From Choristoneura fumiferana (lineage: Eukaryota; Arthropoda; Insecta; Lepidoptera; Tortricidae): 64,000 nt of DNA. The stretch spans positions 19,210,588 to 19,274,587 of the forward strand of contig NC_133477.1 of the NCBI RefSeq assembly GCF_025370935.1, in the 5' to 3' direction. Below the pieces are notes generated by a model that ran no database searches, had not been told where the DNA came from, and saw nothing but the letters and a program-made list of their open reading frames with translations. Shown piece after piece: positions 12,701 to 22,428 of the stretch (its first letter is position 1; each line of letters opens with the position of its first letter). The position numbers were made by a program, and so were the translations under genes.

Positions 12701-15700
12701 GATATCAATTACAGCTTGATACCTCAACGCGTTTAGTAGAAATGGAGGATGGTCGGACAACATAGTGATTCTATCATCATCATCATCATCACCGTTAGCC
12801 GAAAGACATCAACTGTTGAACAAAGGCCTCCCATAGAAGGCCACACTGAACGACAACTCGACATCGAAAATACAAACTGAGACATGGATGCACATAAAAA
12901 CCAGAAAAAGAGACCAGCACTGGGAATCGAACCTAGGTCCTCAGCAATCCGTGCTGCGTGCTATAAGACCCCTACACCACTGCTGGACAGGAATCTAGAC
13001 ACGAATTTTTCCTATGCATACATATCTCAGGTTGCTTATTTTTTACTATGCTACTTAAGCAGCAGCACTAGCGACATCCATGTTTCGTGAAAGTAACAAG
13101 TTTAGAGTTGAAATAAAAAAATACAAAAAGTCTCCAAAAAAACCATCATGACAACTCGACACTTGTACCCACCGGTTGCCCGAAATTCTCACGATGTCGT
13201 CAGTCCTCCTAATGGGAGGCCTGCCAACTCATCGTCTTCCGGTTCGTGGTCGCCAAGTGATCCTAGATGGGTTTTGTTTTTACCAACTGTGGCGAAAAGT
13301 CAACAGTACATGTGTTTAATAAATATGTGACATACCTCATCTCTCCCCATAGCAGCTGGTAGCGCCAAGGCGTGCCCCCTTAAATGCAAATGCAGGCCCC
13401 GTTTGCTGCACACCTCAGCCAGGGGCACCAGTGGAGTCCCACAGCCCAGCGGCGGTGCCCCGGCCTCGCCGAGCACCAGCAACGGGGTCCGGTCTAAAGC
13501 TAGGTCTTCCTCACACAAGCGGTCAAGGGCCTCTATGTCCATGCCACGACCTGTAATAGACGTTTACCTATTCTTGGTCCGCTGAACTTTTTTCATTAAA
13601 CCGTATTTAAAAACTTCGGACTTGCAAGGTTGACCATCGCGGTTTAACGGGGCAATGCGGCAAGTGTATTTGACTGTCTGTATTTTGATATTTTTCTGAC
13701 TTTTTTAATAAAAAAAATTCTTCACAAGCTTTTATTAAACTTGCGATGTATGTATTTATGTATGTACGGGTCTTCTTGCAAGTTGAATTTGACCCACTTT
13801 CAGTGGTCGGATTGACTTAAAATTTCACATACTTATGTAAATCTGTTGACAATACAATAATCTGGTAGTGACATCCTGGTGGACCGGCCAGAATTGTCTC
13901 TGCCGGATGGAACTCCTCAATAGTTCATGGCATGGACTTGAAATTTGGTATGCAATTGTAGTTTGGGTGACAGTGCAAGTACAGTCAACAAAAAGTACAT
14001 TCAGCAAAAAAAGCTTGTATTAAAAATGTTTTTTTTACCAAAAACTTTTTTATTGCATAATTTAATTCAGGTTTAGTGGCGCTTCCATATAACATTTCTA
14101 TTTGATATTCTGCAGCGTACCACTGCTGATGACTTACCGTCGGAGTGGACGGGCACAGGCCGGACGCAGGCGAGCGGCAAGCCAAGCTGCCGACACAGGT
14201 GCTGCACCACCCCTAGAGGACTCGCCACGCAGCTGTAGATGCAGGGGAGGCGCGTCGAGAATGCTAGGGCTGGAAACGCAAAAGGAGCCCGTGAATCTCA
14301 AGAATATTACAGCTGCGGGTATACTACGAAATTCGAAGTTCGTATCGTACCGTCCCTTTCACTCTCGTAGGTAGTAGTTTTTGGGTTTATCCGTAACAAA
14401 CATCCAAAAATCCAAATCTTTCCTGTTTATACTGTCAATTACACCTAAATTGTATTGTGCCGTGAAGCAGCAGTGCTTGCACTGTTGTGTTTCGGCGTGG
14501 CGAGTAAGACAGCCGGTGAAATTACTGGCACTTGAGGTATCCCATCTTAGGCCTCTAGGTTGGCAACGCATCTGCAATACCCTTGGTGTTGCAGATGTTT
14601 ATGGGCGCTGGTGATCTCTTACCATCAGGACACCCACTTGCTCGTTTGCCATCCAGTCGAATAAAAAAAAACGTATCTAAGTTTATTTCATTGTACTTGA
14701 TGCTGGAGAAAACAAATAAACTTCTTATTCTTATAATATAAGTATAGATTATATCTAGCGACGTGCAACAAAATCGCCGACCACTGATGATGGAAAGCAC
14801 TTACCACCGTCCTCCAAGTACCGAGGGAACCGCCAATGCAGCAGCATCCTCATGACCCTCACCAGACCCTCCAACTGCTCCTGGTGGTAGTAAGCGTTGT
14901 AATCCGCCAATCTGAATGAAAGTAAACAAAGTCAGTAGCTAAGACCCACAGCACAGGCCTCCTCTCAGAACGAGGGGACTTGGGTCGTAGTTCTCAGGCG
15001 GCCCATTGTGGATGTGTATTTTCGCGCAAACCGTTTGAATTTTTTTCGCAGGGCTGTACAGATTTCCTCACGATGTTTCTCTTCACCGTAATGGTCATGG
15101 TAAATTTCAAATATTTGGCACATCACTAATGGTTCCAACAGAAGACCAGTGTCAGCTGCATGACCGATATCATGCTAAGTTGACCATGTCTTGACAATTT
15201 GTCAGTTTCCTTGAATGTTACGAATTTCACATTCATCATTTGGTATTGGATATTTCTACATATCCATACTCTATAGTAGAGCCGTGGTGGCCTAGTGGTT
15301 TGACCTATCGCCTCTCAAACAGAGGGTCGTGGGTTCAAACCCCGTCTCGCACCTCTGAGTTTTTCGAAATTCATGTGCGGAATTACATTTGAAATTTACC
15401 ACGAGCTATGCGGTGAAGGAAAACATCGTGAGGAAACCTGCACAAACCTGCGAAGCAATTCAATGGTGCGTGTGAAGTTCCCAATCCGCACTGGGCCCGC
15501 GTGGGAACTATGGCCCAAGCCCTCTTGTTCTGAGAGGAGGCCTGTGCCCAGCAGTGTGACGTATATAGGCTGGGATGATGATGATGATACTCTATAGTAG
15601 AGATACATTGTTGCAGACAACTGGGCCAATGCATCTGTTATTGTTTGTATGACTCATATGCTAAATTGTTATGAATGACAATGGAACCATTCTGCGTCAG

Positions 15701-18700
15701 CTAACACGTAAAGCATCTTCTCACTATTTGACTTTTTAAACAGCTACACTGCAATACAACACCATAATTCTTTGTTAAACATCACGTAAGCAATGGAGAA
15801 AACAGGCATAATGTAAACGTCCGTGTGCCCGACACGCTAATGCCCAATAGACGACACCCTGCTATCATCTCTATTGCTAATGACATAAGATTAAAGATGA
15901 CAACTGATGAGTGATGAGCACTAGTACGTTTACCTTATTTCCTTCTAAATTTGACTTTTCAAGTCAACAGTGTAGCTTGTAGAGGAGACATTGACTCTAG
16001 ACTCTAACAAATATTAAGCTTAATGTTGTGCAAACGGATCCCTAAATTAAAAACCGGACAAGTGCGAGTCGAGTGCGAGTAAAATTAATTAATTTATTGG
16101 TTATAAACAACAAGAGGCGAATGCTGAAATTTATGAGAAAATGATTTTTAACACCGTGTCAATGGATCGAATTACTTCGTGTTTTACACATGTGGTACAG
16201 TCACCAGCACCAATATCTGACACAACAAGCGTGCATAAATATCTGATACGACTTTATTCCTAGGGCCGGAAGGACGTGCCAGATATTTTTGCACGCTCCG
16301 CTGTGGCAGATATTAATGCTGGTGACTGTACACGTAGTTGACGCCCGCAATTTGTCATTATAAACCAGATCATACTCCATATCCCTAACCCTCAAGTCCC
16401 TTATCCCTTATGTAGTCAGCGTTCCACTGGCCCGCACGAAGCGGTTTGCTTCATCTTTCACAATGAGAACTGCTAAGGAATGGAATTCGCTCCCGTCGTC
16501 TGTATTTCTGGATAAATTCAATCTAGGGCTCTTCAAGGCTAGAGTGAATAGGCTGTTACTAAACCAGTGAGATACACCTTTGACCTTTTGTTTTTTCATA
16601 TAAAAAAATAACCATATAAAAAAATAAATACATGCATCAAATTTTTTTTTTATACTTCTGTAACGACACACCTCCAATACCTCTTTTAATGAGCTATATT
16701 ACATACTTAATTCAAGCATTTGACAATGGTGTATTATGATGAAATTATTTAAAAAAGTTAGCATGTCCACACTGAAAACCGGCCGACAACTGGCTATATT
16801 TTCGATACGTTAGATCCTTTTCTAGCCAACCTCAATGATGCAGAAATACTTCGGCAAATCATGCCCTAATCCCTAATAATAACCTAACCCTAATTCGTAA
16901 TAGTCAGTGTACAGGTGTAAAGGTTGCCTGGAAGAGATCGCTCTTAAGCGATAAGTCCGCTTATTGCTCACCTTGTAATATTTTTTCTGTGTATCTGTTT
17001 TCTGTATCGCTTACTATGTCTGGTGTACAATAAAGAGTCTTTGTATTGTATTGTACTGTAATGCAGGCAGGAGATTATATTTGTACTAGATCGCGGTTTC
17101 CGAGACGTCGTTCTTTACTTAGTGAGTTACCAAGTCAGATAGGTCAACTGTACTTAAAATCTAAATAATTAAAGGTATGTTGCTACCGCAATGTTCATCC
17201 AATTTATCAGTTAATTCAACGGAATAACGAGTGAACTAATCCGTTAATAAAAGTCCCAAGGTAACTGATAAGGTACACTTTTAACTATGTTTATGTATGC
17301 TGTATTTTACGATGTGTTCAGTCCAGATATTCATTTTGAGATTTTACTTATCAATAATCATCATTTATCCACAGTTGTGAGAGCCTAGTGGTTCCATCTC
17401 AAGCAGAAGGTAGTGGGTTCGAACTTTTGACTTTTCCGGAATTTAAAATTATATGTGAAATTTACTATGTGCTTTATGGTGAAGGAAAACATCCCGAGAA
17501 TACCTGTGCAACTGTGTGAGGACATGGCCAAAGCTTTCTCACTCTGAGAGGAGGCCTGTGCCTGTGTCTACTAACCTATGTATAAATAAATAATAAATAA
17601 ATAAATATCACGAGACAATTGACACCAATTGACCTAGTGTCAAAGTAAGCTTAGCAAATTTTGTGTTATGGGTACTAAGCAACAGATAAATATAATTATA
17701 TAGATATATACTTAAATACATATTAAACACCCAAGACCCGAGATCAAATATTCATATTTTTCATAAAAATATCTGCCCCGACATGGGAATCGGGACTTCA
17801 AGCTTCGTAGTCAGGTTCTCTAACCACTAGGCCATCTGGTCATCTGGTTTATTTAATTCAGTTTATCATATTTTTGGAATCTGATTTCTGAATATGCTGC
17901 ACAAAGCCTATTTCTCGAAACGGTTTTCGATTTATTATACATTGAAAAAAATTAGGACATCCCAATTCGGAAAAAATTGCTGTGCGGAGATTTCTATGGT
18001 ACATTCAAAGTAAAGAAGTTGGCTATAGGTGGGTACGGAGTTGTATACATCTCCGCAGGAGTGGACAGTCTCACCTGTCCAAGAACACGCGCAGGATGCC
18101 ACACTCTATGGGTTAACAATCAATCTAGCTTGGTCTTATCTCTGAGTAAACGCGTTTTATCCAGTTTCAGCCGTCACCCAGATATTGTAAACATATTCAA
18201 AGTGTGATCCACAGAGCCGCAGCTAGTCATCAAATAAAGAGTAAGCCTAATTAGTCCCAGACTGCCAAGCAGATTAGGTTTGATGTTCTAGCATTAAGTA
18301 ACCATCAACTATCCATCTACCCCAGAAATAATTAACTAAAATCAACACTATAATACCTTGGCCTACAAATCACTGTATCCAAGCACTAATCAATGAATGA
18401 ATCATGAAGCATGAACATAAACACATTTAGCACCTATTTCATGCTTGGCAGAATAAAATACTTAAATCAAGTGATTTAGATACTTAAAGTGCTTTAAGGG
18501 GCTACCCGTGGTTTTCATAGATTTTTGTCAAGTTTTGAATTGTATCTCCTACTTTTGCACTACAGATAGAATTATAAGTCAAACAGTTTATTGGTTCTCC
18601 AATCTTTTATCTCCATTTTTGTCTACCGGATTTTGAAAAAATGAATACTTAATTTTGTATGATTTTTTAAACATTGTCTGAAAGAACACTTATTTCGTAT

Positions 18701-20420
18701 CTACATATTTGGGTTTGTCTATGACGTCTCTAAAACTGGGCCCAATTGCATAATAAAGTACAAGCTAATAGTATTAGTGAATTTCAATACAAAATCGCTA
18801 ATAATATTAGCTTGTACTTTGTTATGCAATCCGGCCCAGGTCGAGGGTTTTCATTTGAAACTAATTAACACAAAATTTATAAATTAAGTTGTTCAAATTT
18901 GATGCCAAATATCTCGAAAACAATGAACTTTGAAGTAAATATGGGATACTATATTGCTTAAAGCCGTTGTTGTTAATATAATAAGCTACAAAAAACATTA
19001 GAAAACTAAGGAATTCTGATCAAGTCATTGGTCATTGTTTCACCATCCATTGATTAATTTTATTTGACAGATAAATGTGATGCCGTCTCTGACTATTTAA
19101 ACAAAACAAACAGACACGGCATCACATTAATTTGTCAAATAAAATTAATCAATGGATGGTGAAACAGGCAGTAAATGTATTAATTTCAATATTGAAAGTA
19201 CTTTTTTAAAGATTTTTGCTAGCCAGGACAAGTCTTCAAACATTTTTCTCTTTTTTTTTAGGTTTTTCACCTGTATGTATATGCCAGCCTTATTGGATGA
19301 CTCAATGGCCAAATTCATCAAACACTCCACCTGTTATGCCCATGTTTATCTGGCTACAAGTGCTTTATGGACCGGTATGTTCATATTGCAACCTCTGATA
19401 CCAGACAACTCAACATAATATTCAACACCATTCCATTCATAATCAGTCAAATATGTCTTGACACCAAACAATGTACAAGTCCTCAATCCTATCACAATAC
19501 TTACATGATTTTTTCAGTTTAAAAATTATTTTGTTGAGCAAATGTTTTGCTAATTGAAAGCAAAAAATATACATACTTCAAGAAATGATAGCATTTTGTT
19601 TACACTTTTCTCACTCATAACAAATAAATGTAAACTAAACACAATATGGGTTTATCCACTAACAACACTTCACACACACACACACATACAAATATTTTGT
19701 CATATCAGATAACAAATGAGCATCACATATCTATGACTCATGGTATCATAGCCATATATAAGCCAGACTACAAGCCGAATAATTGGAACTTTGTCACTGA
19801 AAATACTAAATGTGTAAACTGCTTGTATTCCTACACAGTAGTTCTGTTTGTGCTAGTGTACTAAAATTAACAGTTCTCATGAGGTAGATAGCAGTACAAT
19901 ATCTTACCTGAACATGTGTGCCATCCATCGCGAAGTTTCACTCGCTATATGCGCGCCTAGACGAGACGCGTGACTTCTTTCTAATCTTCCAAATAAAGCA
20001 GCAATACTGTGAGATAGAATAGCCGCCCGCGTCACATTGTCCGTGGGCAACAGCGGAGGCTCCAAACTCTCACAACTAGGGTCAGTCTTGAGTACCAAAT
20101 CCTCTAAAACCACCAAAATCTCATCCATCGACGATTCTGGTGGCTCGAAGAAACTAGCGCTAAATTTTCGAGTTTCCCGACGCTTCTCCTCATCTCCTGA
20201 GTCCTGAGCATTCACGCCAGCTTCCAATCTACCGACGACTTCGGAAACTTGGAACTGAAGCCCGCCGAAAGGACGCCGGTCCTGTTAATAAGCGGAAAAT
20301 TAGAAATCATGTAACTTTACATGAAGCGGTTGCTAGAAAGAGTTTTACCGTCTCAGACGGCGCTTCGTCCCCTGGGCTGGGCTTGTTAGATTCCGTGTCG
20401 GTTGCCGGTGCATCTCCCAT
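3786..20420 (-). CDS. PDXDC1: PDXDC1-like pyridoxal-decarboxylase-domain protein, 14 coding exons, 698 aa
   Basis: Exons in transcript order: 20349-20420, 19908-20281, 14805-14911, 14138-14269, 13336-13550, 12460-12531, 10076-10267, 8710-8754, 8011-8139, 7018-7237, 6007-6157, 5043-5164, 4304-4493, 3786-3861. All junctions are GT-AG, the phases agree and the total is 2097 nt including the stop. The product matches the animal PDXDC1 family over its length: an N-terminal helical part, a PLP-decarboxylase fold (about residues 120-380), a C-terminal domain, and a late block RVPVVGRVVDWWSP that is diagnostic for the family. Where active group II decarboxylases carry DSxxxxPHKW, this protein reads DSLTLTPGPW (residues 306-315), so the Schiff-base lysine is a proline and a pseudoenzyme is likely. 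The family's cellular role is poorly defined; mammalian members are linked to lipid traits. Introns are full of transposable elements. Exons 7 and 13 are extremely GC-rich. Homology was recalled, not searched. Confidence 0.93.
4225..4303. repeat. GC-rich minisatellite at the 5' edge of PDXDC1-like intron 13
   Basis: Imperfect units of about 22 bp built on GTCGACCACYGG occur at about 4241, 4263 and 4286, directly against the exon 13 donor (exon end 4304). The same core occurs inside exon 13 itself near 4384 and 4407, where it encodes part of the VVGRVVDWWSP motif. Confidence 0.7.
5556..5935 (+). mobile_element. tRNA-derived SINE, family I (AGCACGNRGCACGGAATGC)
   Basis: A B-box-like GGTTCGATTCC at 5859-5869 follows an A-box-like region, then a conserved TCTGGTTTTTCTGTGCATC tail. 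A conserved AT-rich module with TTTTTGTATTTTTTATTTC stands in front. Further copies lie at 12858-13145 (minus), 55060-55300 (minus), 55463-55660 and 56112-56460. Confidence 0.75.
6455..6935 (+). repeat. dispersed repeat, GGGTTCCGTAGCC family, copy 1
   Basis: Begins ACCGGCCAAGAGCGTGTCGG and ends in a GACA run followed by GGCGAAACTATAAGGGTT. The same order of blocks is seen at 48290-48900 and 60418-60870. In the 48 kb copy the ends are inverted (TAGGGTTCCGTAGC and GCTACGGAACCCTA), which suggests a fold-back element. It lies in PDXDC1-like intron 10. Confidence 0.75.
7325..7850. repeat. degenerate dispersed repeat, two modules
   Basis: The modules near 7335 (GCCCGCGGCTTCGCCCGCG) and 7552 (a diverged equivalent) are followed by CACACAAACACACAC and by a block containing CGGTTCAGCGGTTTAGACAT. 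Related text occurs near 11455, 18115 and 43265. It is a common lepidopteran repeat of unclear class. Confidence 0.5.
8809..9136 (+). mobile_element. tRNA-derived SINE, family II, with 12-bp target duplication
   Basis: The head AGCCGTGGTGGCCTAGTGG (A box) and GGTTCGAACCCCGGC (B box) lead to a tail ending in GGCTGGGATGATGATG. The duplicated target ACTCGAAATCAT stands at 8797-8808 and 9137-9148. The 5' end carries 15 nt beyond the usual head. It lies in PDXDC1-like intron 7. Confidence 0.9.
9640..10058 (+). mobile_element. RTE-like LINE fragment, 3' part of ORF2
   Basis: Conceptual translation, with frameshifts, gives recognisable blocks such as VLPVMTYGAETW, W-Q-W-A-G-type and RTDNRWG, the C-terminal region of lepidopteran endonuclease/reverse-transcriptase ORFs. 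It is clearly broken. Related fragments lie at 13146-13262, 34925-35095, 44774-45030, 45927-46160, 52650-52890 and 62585-63055. It stops about 18 bp from PDXDC1-like exon 7. Confidence 0.8.
10293..10719. mobile_element. MITE, family AATGAGGG, copy 2, beside exon 7
   Basis: Inverted ends AATGAGGGCTATCG (10293-10306) and its complement (10706-10719). Inverted homologue of 2653-3006. Its left end lies 26 bp from the acceptor of PDXDC1-like exon 7. Confidence 0.85.
10722..10856. mobile_element. short palindromic MITE
   Basis: Ends AGGCCGTCCACATAC and GTATGGTGGCCT are imperfect complements, with inner GGAATTCCG boxes in inverted order. It directly abuts the preceding MITE in intron 6. Confidence 0.65.
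10912..11276. mobile_element. MITE interrupted by a second MITE
   Basis: The outer ends, AGGGTCTCTCCACATCTATC and its inverse GATAGATGTGGGTAGACCCT, bracket an unrelated inner element at 11062-11222. The inner element has its own 19-bp inverted ends, TAACCCCCTTATTCATAAA. Confidence 0.8.
11062..11222. mobile_element. inner MITE with 19-bp perfect terminal repeats
   Basis: TAACCCCCTTATTCATAAA at 11062-11080 and its exact complement at 11204-11222. It sits inside the element 10912-11276, so it inserted later. Confidence 0.85.
12013..12262 (+). repeat. dispersed repeat, GGATGGCAAACGAGCAAGTGG family, copy 1
   Basis: A shared order of blocks: GCAAACGAGCAAGTGGGTCT, ACATCTGCAATACC, CCTAGAGGC, CAAGTGCCAGTAATT, then AGGACCTTGCACAAGG-type ends. 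Copies at 14459-14664 (minus), 24722-24995 (minus) and 58735-58912 (plus). The class is unknown; a poly-T or poly-A run precedes the start, so a retroposon is possible. Confidence 0.75.
12858..13145 (-). mobile_element. SINE family I, minus copy
   Basis: Reverse complement of the element at 5556-5935, with the B-box equivalent GGAATCGAACC at 12922-12932 and the long AT-rich module at its far end. It lies in PDXDC1-like intron 5. Confidence 0.75.
14459..14664 (-). repeat. dispersed repeat, GGATGGCAAACGAGCAAGTGG family, copy 2
   Basis: Inverted copy of 12013-12262. It lies in PDXDC1-like intron 3 and ends in the A-run at 14663. Confidence 0.7.
15281..15588 (+). mobile_element. SINE family II with perfect 13-bp target duplication
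   Basis: The complete element, from GCCGTGGTGGCCTAGTGG to the (GAT)n tail, is bounded by ACTCTATAGTAGA at 15268-15280 and again at 15589-15601. Near-identity with the copies at 8809 and 63721 suggests recent activity. It lies in PDXDC1-like intron 2. Confidence 0.93.
16198..16328. mobile_element. 131-bp Tc1/mariner-like MITE
   Basis: Ends CAGTCACCAGC and GCTGGTGACTG, with TA on each side (196-197 and 329-330). The internal blocks AATATCTG and GCGTGCA / TGCACGC are also inverted. Confidence 0.85.
16405..17060 (+). mobile_element. CR1/Jockey-like LINE 3' end
   Basis: A plus-strand frame at about 16420-16570 reads RTAKEWNSLPSSVF...LFKARVNRLLL-stop, the C-terminus of a reverse-transcriptase ORF. 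A 3' region follows with GCCTGGAAGAGATCGCTCTT and the ending GTACAATAAAGAGTCTTTG plus a TTGTATTGTA run. Similar tails occur at 33510-33548, 49725-49765 and 56660-56765, with an inverted one at 20982-21060. Confidence 0.75.
17630..17850 (-). mobile_element. SINE family III (tRNA-derived), minus copy
   Basis: Read on the minus strand it runs from GGCCTAGTGGTTAGAGAACC (A box) through a degraded B box to the tail containing AATATGTATTTAAGTATATA and ACTAGGTCAATTGG. Compare 47928-48128 (plus) and the interrupted copy at 38838-39322. Confidence 0.75.
18737..18838. repeat. 102-bp palindromic element
   Basis: TGGGCCCAATTGCATAA at the left faces TTATGCAATCCGGCCCA at the right. The arms of about 45 bp contain GTACAAGCTAATA in inverted order. 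Confidence 0.8.
19036..19166. repeat. 131-bp palindromic element with ~50-bp arms
   Basis: TGTTTCACCATCCATTGATT and its complement bound a short loop. The arms also share TGATGCCGT in inverted order. It lies in PDXDC1-like intron 2, about 740 bp from exon 2. Confidence 0.88.
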
Positions 20421-20746
20421 GCTGCGTGGCAATTTTTTCTCAAATTTATAGCACCTATTGCGATATCACCGAACATAAAAATTTGTAAACGTCACGTATT
20501 GTTTTGACGTGGGTTACGACCACAGATAGATAATTTATTCATTGTTTTTGCCATTTTATATGCTGGCAACTTTTTTTCTTTGACGAAAGTCCGCACCGTC
20601 AACGTTTTTACCAGTAGCTCTAATGACTTTACAAAAACCGGAAAATTTGCCGGTTTTTTGACAGTTAGATGTGACATTGACATTTCACTTTACGAAACTT
20701 GACGTTTATTCGTCTGCGAAGCAAATATCTCATAATTAGGGCTAAA
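20421..20746. promoter_or_regulatory. shared divergent promoter of PDXDC1-like gene and NDUFS8
   Basis: The two start codons point away from each other with 326 bp between them, so both 5' UTRs and core promoters must lie here unless unseen upstream 5' exons exist. I see no TATA box at a sensible distance from either ATG. A TATA-less bidirectional housekeeping promoter is the simplest reading. No transposable element is recognisable inside the interval, in contrast to the introns on both sides. Confidence 0.6.
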
Positions 20747-22379
20747 ATGTCCTTAGCCAAGATATTTTCAGTGTCCACGCGAGGTAATAAAAGAAAAAGG
20801 CTTCAATTTATTGCTATAATTTATCCTTGTGTACTGAATTCCTTTATTTTCACATCATTTTATCTGTTACGCAACTGTGTTGTTTATAACCTCTTCTGCG
20901 TATTTACTATCTAAAAAATCTAATAACGGACACTAATAACAATTAGAACCTAAATTATCATATACCTTATTTATTATTACAATACAATACAATACAAATA
21001 TTCTTTATTGCACACCATAAAGCAGTACAAAAAACTTATAATATATACACTTAGATTCATTCTTATTAAATTATTATTTCCGTATATCTAGCACAGAACT
21101 TGGACGTAGTAATGTAAAAAAAGTCCAGCAGGGGACATCTCTAAGTTGACGATGATGATGATAATAAGAATAGTCTCATCTCGTTCTCCTTACAAAAAAA
21201 TATTTCTAAGTTTAATTAATAATAATACTTACTTGCCAAAACAGTAATTAGGTATGAAAAAAAACGTAACTAAAACGCTGAATCATATTTATTTACCCTT
21301 AAATATTTTTCAATAATCTCCCTGCAAGTAAATTTTTTTTCAATATCCATCCATTTTCCCTATTTTTACCTTTATAATCCAGTTCTTGCTAGCTTTTCTA
21401 TTCGTCTAGTCTATCCATCTCTTGGTCTTCTTCTGTTATGATTATGATGATGACGTTGCCACTTGCAGTGCGTGCAACCAATGTCCTATGCCGCGCCTAC
21501 TCCGCCCCAGCCCAAGACAAGGCAGAGAAAGTCTACCCAATGAAGGATCCAGGCTACATGTATGTGAATGCTGAGCCTCAGGACATGTCCTTCAAAGCCT
21601 TGTCCGACAAGGCGGCACAAACTATGTTTTGGACCGAGCTTGCTAGAGGATTTGCTGTCACATTTGCCCACATTTTCAAGGTATGACTATAATGTACTAG
21701 TATTAAGTCCAGATATTAACGGAAACACATGTTTAGAAGTAAATTGTATATTCAGCTTGGTAGCTGTAGGTACACCAAAGTAAGAATGCCATCACAATCT
21801 ACAACTACCTACTTTCCTCTACTTTATTATTTAATAAAGTTGCGAAGTACCCCACCTACTTATTATGAGCCTAATTGTTAAGTTTATGAACTAAAACATG
21901 AATTTTATTGTGATGAGTTATTTTCTCAATTTAAATAATAATAATAATAAATAGTTTATTAATCATTTAAATATTTTGGTTAATCTGGCCTACCCTATAA
22001 AAATGATAATAATTGCAAAACAATGAATGAACATAAAAAAAAAACAATGAATATTGACTGCATCAACACATAGTTAAGCTGCATATCGATTTCGCACGGC
22101 CACTGCGCGAGCATTGTTTACCGCGGCAAACCTGTGTTTTGGCTGGCGAGCCATTTGTCACGAACAATTTTATTGGGCGTTTTTCTATTAGTCGGCCCGG
22201 CGCCGTGTCGTTGCCGGGGAAGCAAAAATGTATCAAAATGTATGGCTCGCTTTTTCATTTCGGCCCGGGGTTGAGTCCCACCCGCGCCGACGCTGTCGCA
22301 CTCTGTCGCAAGCTTCCCACTCGGTGCCGGCTTGGCAAAACTGCATGTTGTATAAGAATTGTAGCGTGTGTGTGTGTGC

Positions 22380-22428
<49 letters not shown>

